Part shown: positions 62,848 to 64,000 of the stretch, one piece after another | Numbering within the stretch: position 1 is the stretch's first letter | Layout: the number at the start of each line of letters is the position of its first letter | DNA from: Sphingomonas sp. TDK1 | Lineage (GTDB): Bacteria > Pseudomonadota > Alphaproteobacteria > Sphingomonadales > Sphingomonadaceae | NCBI RefSeq assembly: GCF_001650735.1 | Contig: NZ_LXVY01000004.1 | Coordinates: 79,533 to 143,532, forward strand | Direction: 5' to 3' | Length of the DNA stretch: 64,000 nucleotides | Translations under genes and position numbers: made by a program | Notes under the pieces: model-generated | The model's database searches: none | What the model was told of the DNA's origin: nothing | What the model saw: only the letters and a program-made list of their open reading frames with translations

Positions 62848-63894
62848 TCACGCCGCCATGGTGAACGGTTCAAGGCCGGCGAGCCGCGTCCGCACTTCCG
62901 GCGTCGGAATGGCACGCGGGGTAAGCCCCTGCACCGCCTTGGCGATCGCGCCGATATGCGCGGGCGTCGAGCCGCAGCAGCCGCCGAGGATGTTCACCTG
63001 CCCCGCATCGGCCCATTCCTTGACGAGGCCCGCGGTCGTCGCCGGCATCTCGTCATAGGCGCCGAGTTCGTTGGGCAGGCCCGCATTCGGGTAGACCATG
63101 ATCAGCGTGTCGCAGAGCGCCGACAGCGTCTTCACATGCGGGCGCAGCTGCTCGGCGCCGAACGAGCAGTTGAGCCCGATCGTCACCGGCCGCGCATGGC
63201 GCACCGCCGCCCAGAATGCCTCGACCGTGTGGCCGGAGAGATTGCGGCCCGACAGGTCGGTCAGCGTCATGGACAGCATGATCGGCAGGTCGCGGCCCAG
63301 CGCCTCGCCCGCCTCGATCGCCGCCATGATGCCGGCCTTGGCGTTGAGCGTATCGAACACCGTCTCGATCAGCACAAAATCGATGCCGCCTTCAACCAGT
63401 GCATCGATCTGCTCACGATACACGTCCTTGAGATAGTCAAAGTCGATCTCGCGGTAGCCGGGATCGTTGACGTCCGGGCTCAGCGACAGCGTCTTGTTGG
63501 TGGGCCCAAGCGCGCCGGCGACGAAGCGCGGGCGGCCGTCCTTGGCCTCGAACTCGTCGGCGATGCTGCGCGCGAGCTTGGCGCTCTCGATGTTGATCTC
63601 GCGGACCAGATGCTCGGCCCCGTAATCGGCCTGGCTGATCCGGTTGGCGGAGAAGGTGTTGGTCTCGGCAATGTCGGCACCTGCCTCGAAATAGGCGCGG
63701 TGGATCGAGCCGGGCACCTCGGGCTTGGTCAGCGCGAGGATGTCGTTGTTGCCCTTCTGGTCGTGGCTGAGGCCGAGGGTGCCGGCATAGGCGGCCTCGT
63801 CGAGCTTCCAGTTCTGGATCTCGGTGCCGAACGCGCCGTCGGTGATCAGGATGCGCTTGGCGGCTTCGGCCAGCAGTTTCTCGCGTGCAGTCAT
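62848..63894 (-). CDS. metH: Homocysteine S-methyltransferase module of methionine synthase
   Basis: 348 residues. TIM-barrel homocysteine-binding domain with zinc ligands C243 (GLNCSFG), C306 and C307 (GGCCGSTP), corresponding to C247, C310 and C311 of E. coli MetH; LITDGAFGTEIQ is the start signature. It supplies the first half of cobalamin-dependent methionine synthase as a separate protein. AGGAC lies 6 nt before the ATG. The downstream gene carries the rest. Confidence 0.94.
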   Translation of the reverse strand: MTAREKLLAEAAKRILITDGAFGTEIQNWKLDEAAYAGTLGLSHDQKGNNDILALTKPEVPGSIHRAYFEAGADIAETNTFSANRISQADYGAEHLVREINIESAKLARSIADEFEAKDGRPRFVAGALGPTNKTLSLSPDVNDPGYREIDFDYLKDVYREQIDALVEGGIDFVLIETVFDTLNAKAGIMAAIEAGEALGRDLPIMLSMTLTDLSGRNLSGHTVEAFWAAVRHARPVTIGLNCSFGAEQLRPHVKTLSALCDTLIMVYPNAGLPNELGAYDEMPATTAGLVKEWADAGQVNILGGCCGSTPAHIGAIAKAVQGLTPRAIPTPEVRTRLAGLEPFTMAA

Positions 63895-63910
63895 GGTTGT
63901 GTCCTCTAAA

Positions 63911-64000
63911 GCCCCTCCCCTTCAGGGGAGGGGTTTGGGGTGGGGCAGGGTCTCACCGAGACCAGCGGTCTGGCATCCCTCCACCCCCAACCCCTCCTCC
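63911..64000. repeat. C/G-rich inverted repeat upstream of metH (runs off window)
   Basis: Begins with CCCCTCCCC-TTCA-GGGGAGGGG followed by TTTGGGGTGGGG, identical in core to the atpD-atpC element, and ends with CCACCCCCAACCCCTCC at the window edge, the start of the opposing arm. No metH promoter or riboswitch could be identified in the 106 nt available. Confidence 0.75.

Overview
The window reads as chromosomal DNA of a sphingomonad alphaproteobacterium (Sphingomonas or a close relative). The grounds are the high G+C; an F1 ATP synthase operon (atpHAGDC) without F0 genes and with a short epsilon subunit; a two-gene metH; a PEPxxWA-CTERM protein; a De Ley-Doudoroff type galactose dehydrogenase; and the gene order hemW / penicillin-binding-protein activator / rsmI / yraN / gshB. 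Assignments rest on motif reading and memory of protein families, with no database search.

Layout. 1-2.7 kb: the tail of a GntR/FCD regulator, a PRISE-type reductase with a divergent HxlR regulator, and galactose 1-dehydrogenase. 2.9-8.9 kb: a complete tripartite RND efflux operon, then tRNA-Gly(TCC). 9-19.3 kb: housekeeping genes (hemW, LpoA-like activator, rsmI, yraN, gshB, a DedA protein, xerC, transaldolase, two tandem paralogous small secreted proteins, priA). 19.3-28.9 kb is more accessory: a membrane-anchored trypsin-like protease, ada, a sugar (MFS) transporter with a GH43 xylosidase behind a LacI-type operator, a lower-G+C islet with two tiny membrane proteins, a PilZ protein with a duplicated 3' end, an RhlE-like helicase, and a PEPxxWA-CTERM protein with a possible thioester domain. 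29-34 kb: atpHAGDC, with a long palindromic element between atpD and atpC. 34.4-47.7 kb: an M16 peptidase, an Asp/Asn hydroxylase, a VOC protein, a PHA-granule-type protein, a sorbosone dehydrogenase-like protein, a C13 peptidase next to a ClpP-like protease, sdhB without its partners, zapE, a secreted GH2 enzyme and a ygiB/ygiC-like pair. 48-56.6 kb: a TCA operon (mdh, secreted protein, sucD, sucA, sucB, GIY-YIG gene, lpdA) in which sucC is absent. 56.7-63.9 kb: an HI0933-type flavoprotein, a TonB-receptor-like protein and the split metH.

Two palindromic repeat families run through the intergenic spaces. One has short hairpins with GAAA-like tetraloops, arranged in opposed pairs like REP/BIME elements. 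The other consists of longer C/G-rich double hairpins. Four REP-like units bracket a lone GIY-YIG nuclease gene that splits the sucAB-lpd operon, which I consider the most intriguing architecture here. The pair of tiny membrane proteins near 25.2 kb, one probably read from a leaderless transcript, is the next.

Working together, the window encodes much of the oxidative core: mdh, 2-oxoglutarate dehydrogenase E1/E2/E3, sucD, sdhB and F1-ATPase. It also encodes sugar scavenging (GH43, GH2, galactose dehydrogenase), envelope export and proteolysis, and DNA repair/replication restart (priA, ada, xerC). No CRISPR array, rRNA, prophage or IS transposase was seen.
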